From Leptoclinus maculatus (lineage: Eukaryota > Chordata > Actinopteri > Perciformes > Stichaeidae), in contig JAVDOI010000011.1 of assembly GCA_032191485.1 (NCBI GenBank), positions 924,963-988,962 of the forward strand: DNA of 64,000 bases. The letters run 5' to 3'. The notes under the pieces were generated by a model. The model did not search any database. It had not been told where the DNA came from and saw nothing but the letters and a program-made list of their open reading frames with translations. The translations under genes were made by a program, and so were the position numbers. This document shows, in pieces, positions 61,631 through 64,000 of this stretch. The number at the start of each line of letters is the position of its first letter. The first letter of the stretch is position 1.

Positions 61631-62022
61631 TGAATTGAATATACTTTATATACTATACCTGAGAGACTCAATGTTCATCATTAAAAAAAAGAAAGTTGAA
61701 TTGAACCAAACCTTTTTTTTTTTTTTAATTTTTAGGAAAATAACTGCTAAAGTAATAAAAAAAAAAAAACATTTCTGATGCTAACTTTTTTTCAGAGCAT
61801 TTGGTATTTTTTATATAATATTTCATTTTCTGATCCGCTCTGAAGAATCTGGATCAATACTGATCAATGATTTTAAATGTCTTTACAGTGACTGGATTTT
61901 TACAAATTGTCTGTTTCCAAAAGAAGATGAAACCAAAATGAAACCCACTCATGTTCATGATAAATAATTATTCATTGTGTATCGATATAAGAAACTCTGT
62001 GTGTTGTTTTGTGTGTTTGCAG

Positions 62023-62196
62023 TCTGTACAGCTGTGAGATCACAGAGGAAGGCTGTTCTTCTCTGGGCTCAGCTCTGAAGTCAAACCCCTCCCATCTGAG
62101 AGAACTGGATCTGAGCTTCAACGACCTGAAGGATTCAGACGTGAAGCTGCTGTCTGATCTTGTGGAGAGTCCACATTGTAGACTGGAGACTCTGAG
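62023..62196 (+). CDS. LRR exon 8 (last LRR exon)
   Basis: Encodes residues 1094-1151, opening SLYSCEITEEGCSSLGSALK with LRELDLSFNDLKDSDVKLL later, then SDLVESPHC where the array exons have SGFLESPHC. Acceptor 'gtgtttgcag', donor GTCAGT. It lies only 887 bp after LRR exon 7 and lacks the minisatellite and LTR downstream, so it sits outside the amplified part. Reading through the donor stays open to a TGA at 62387-62389, which offers an alternative C-terminus of about 65 residues if the intron is retained. Confidence 0.88.
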
Positions 62197-63208
62197 GTCA
62201 GTAGAGGGTTGGAGTCAGTCCATGCTGGTTTCAGCAGTATTGTACCAAACACAGATCCACAGGCTTCAGGATTGGACGAGAGAGAGAGAGCAGTCAGCCA
62301 ATCAGATGAGTCAGAAGCTTGTTGTGATTGTGTTTGAGTCGATGTGTTGTTGTTCACGTCTACAGGAAGTGAAGCTTGTTAACAGCTGACGGCATCATCA
62401 GATGTTTAGAGACAGTGGTCCTCATTCATCAAACTATCAAACTATTGATCAGTTCATCTTTGTCACAGCTCTGAGATCAGTCTGACTGAAGCCTGCACAT
62501 CACTGGCTCTCACTTCATAGAACCAGCGTTACATGTAGCCAATCATCAATCATGGCTGAAATAACCACTAGTGCTGCTAGTCTGTGGTTCACACTCATAC
62601 ATTTATACACATAGTTTGGTCTCTGTATGAGGTATCGTAGAGCTCTGGGTGAACACAGACGGATACAATATGTTTATCCTCCATTTCTGATTCAACAGCG
62701 TCAGGACGTCAGTGATGAAGGAGGAGAATCTCAACGCTGAAAGGCTTTAACGACGCAGCCTCACGTGTATTTCTTACTCCATTGGAAATATTTAAATTTG
62801 CATCACGTCTTTCGCCTCATTGGCTCAAATCTACGTCTATTAGTAACTTTGCATTTACTTTGTATGTAATCGCGTCACGTGAAAAGTCCGCTTGGCGTTT
62901 GTTGTGAACGCAGCATAACAGGGTTAAATCCATCTTTACAGTGAGCAGTGAACACCTCTCTGGTTCTGCAGTCATGATGCGTTCAGGACTCTCAGCACTT
63001 TATTTCAGTGAAACCTGCAGAGTCAACAGACTGGATGCCCAAAGTGTCTGCAGGTGTGTGAGCTTGGAGCTCAGTGTAGGTTAACATGAGAGCTGAGAGG
63101 AAGCTGCTCTTTCTACTGGATGTGCTGCGTCACTGACTGACGGCTGATGAAGGGAGTCTCTGTAAACACTCATTCATCTCTTCTCTTCTCTTCTTCTTCT
63201 CTCATCAG
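62197..63208 (+). other. Last intron, with MITE-like segment
   Basis: GTCAGT donor and a strong pyrimidine-rich acceptor ('cttcttcttctctcatcag'). The segment about 62570-62930 shares 'gagctctgggtga', 'tttatcctcc' and a 'gtgaacgcagcataa' end with the MITE candidate at 7690-8400, so a related non-autonomous transposon is probably inserted here. A second possible acceptor, 'cacgtctacag', precedes 62364 and would end the protein as Arg-Lys. Confidence 0.45.
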
Positions 63209-63218
63209 ATGGTACTGA
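63209..63218 (+). CDS. Terminal coding exon segment (ends Arg-Trp-Tyr-stop)
   Basis: AG from LRR exon 8 joins A TGG TAC TGA, giving a C-terminus of Arg-Trp-Tyr. The acceptor is strong and the phase fits. The exon would continue as 3' UTR past 63300. No AATAAA was found between here and the window end, so the poly(A) site is not located. The lack of a B30.2/SPRY exon makes this the short-tailed type. Confidence 0.55.
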
Positions 63219-64000
63219 TCTCTGTCAGCTGAGTCCTGATGATCCAGAGAGCATCTGGAGACTGGAGACTGCTCCACCACCTCCACCTGGATTTTATTTA
63301 GTGTACCAAACACCAGAAGACTTTTAAAAGACTAAAGTCTGACACCCTCTCACATATAAAGACATTGGGCCTCATATAACAACAGATTTACTCTTATTTA
63401 GGGCCCGAAGACCTTTTGAAATTCTACTGATTATATTTGTTAGGGTTCATATTTGTTGTCTGTCGCTTCAGCTCAAACTCCCGTGAGCTGGAATGAGGTA
63501 GAAAAATGAAACTTGGATTAACTGGAAATGATGTTCATGTGCTTCTCAAGACATATAACTCTGATCGGCCACATGGTGGTGCTGTAATTAACGTCCAAAA
63601 TGTGATTTTTGAAAAGCCACGCCCCTCACACCAGAAGTCCCATCGACTGGAAATTTGACACCCATGTTCAGCTCAGTCTGCTCTACAAAACAGCCTTTTG
63701 GACCGTATACAGATGTTTGCTATCTCCTCCTAAACCTTACCTCTGTTTGCTACCAAATGTTCTGAGGATCATTATTGCTAAAACATTGTCAAAGCTTTCA
63801 AAATCTTGTGGATAACTTATTTAGTTTTCAAGATATTGACCATAGAACATCAAAAGGGGCGTGGCTCAGCACATAACCAGACTTAAGTCAACAACCCTTT
63901 GGCCAATCTCCACAAAACTTGCAGAAATTGTCCACAAGAGTGACTGAAACAAACTCTGAACGTTTTTTTTAAATCAGCCACCAGGGGGCGCTACAAATCC
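63219..64000 (+). other. 3' UTR and transposon-like sequence running off the window
   Basis: After about 63400 ('tttagggcccgaagacc') the sequence resembles a common fish non-autonomous transposon family with GGGCCCGA-type ends and inner phrases such as 'ccacatggtggtgctgtaatta' and 'ccaccagggggcgctacaaat'. The right end is outside the window. A 68-codon frame at 63609-63815 has no family resemblance and I do not call it a gene. Confidence 0.45.

Larger units (their letters stand above)
36994..63218 (+). other. PYD-FISNA-NACHT-LRR receptor gene (NLR-C / NLRP-like), whole gene
   Basis: The exons 37003-37279, 37771-39556, 39657-39830, 40312-40485, 44051-44224, 47969-48142, 52320-52493, 56711-56884, 61136-61309, 62023-62196 and 63209-63218 all have AG/GT borders and compatible phases. 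Joined, they give 3465 nt, about 1154 residues plus stop. Domain order is pyrin (1-90), FISNA (about 95-165), NACHT (about 175-340), winged-helix and helical regions to 687, then eight two-repeat LRR blocks (688-1151). The protein is expected to be a cytosolic innate immune sensor that oligomerises through NACHT after nucleotide exchange and recruits a pyrin-containing adaptor such as ASC. No B30.2 exon follows, unlike many fish relatives. One-to-one orthology with a mammalian NLRP is not expected in this lineage-expanded family, so I give no symbol. Confidence 0.88.

Overview
The window looks like a ray-finned (teleost) fish genome. It is eukaryotic and intron-rich, carries long CA/GT/GA microsatellites, and holds fish-type DNA transposons, LTRs and a LINE tail. 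Its one clear protein-coding gene is a PYD-FISNA-NACHT-LRR receptor of the fish-expanded NLR-C (NLRC3/NLRP-like) family. I found no bacterial-type genes, CRISPR arrays, rRNA or tRNA.

Layout. (1) Positions 1-18380: no convincing gene. The region holds microsatellites, homopolymers, a LINE 3' tail, a decayed LINE-like reverse-transcriptase end, a possible solo LTR, a MITE candidate and a 21-bp minisatellite. (2) Positions 18381-36761: eight tandem copies of a module of about 1.86 kb. Each has an inverted CCAAT box, a TATA box, a 5-codon first exon (MNQLQ) with a splice donor, and a second small exon. Five copies carry a 350-361 bp LTR-like insert, and copies 3 and 4 carry an unidentified insert of about 1.16 kb. 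(3) Positions 36994-63218: one intact-looking NLR gene on the + strand. It has a pyrin-domain exon (37003-37279), a large FISNA-NACHT exon (37771-39556), eight LRR exons of exactly 174 bp, and a tiny last exon. All exon junctions are phase-compatible, and the model gives a protein of about 1154 residues. (4) Within that gene, LRR exons 2 to 7 lie in a second tandem array (units of about 3.7 to 4.4 kb, 39983-61630). The units share nested mobile elements: a minus-strand LTR, a 986-bp hAT element inside the LTR, and in three units a 0.7-kb PIF/Harbinger-like element. They also share a 21-bp minisatellite of variable length. (5) Positions 62197-64000: last intron, last exon, 3' region and further transposon-like sequence running off the window.

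How it fits together. The receptor gene has tandem amplification at both ends: a promoter/first-exon array upstream and an LRR-cassette array at its 3' end. The MNQLQ exon joins the pyrin exon in frame if exon 2 is skipped. If exon 2 is included, the reading frame stops after 10 codons and translation must restart at the pyrin-exon ATG. Modules 1-7 each keep an AATAAA after exon 2, whereas module 8, the nearest to the gene, is truncated so that this reads AATAAG. In the LRR array, the cassettes differ mostly at codons expected to face the ligand surface, while their flanking introns look almost identical by eye. This suggests recent amplification with homogenisation and possibly diversifying selection.

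Limits. All exon calls rest on splice-site reading, phase and family resemblance recalled from knowledge, with no transcript or database evidence. Assembly error in such arrays cannot be excluded from sequence alone.
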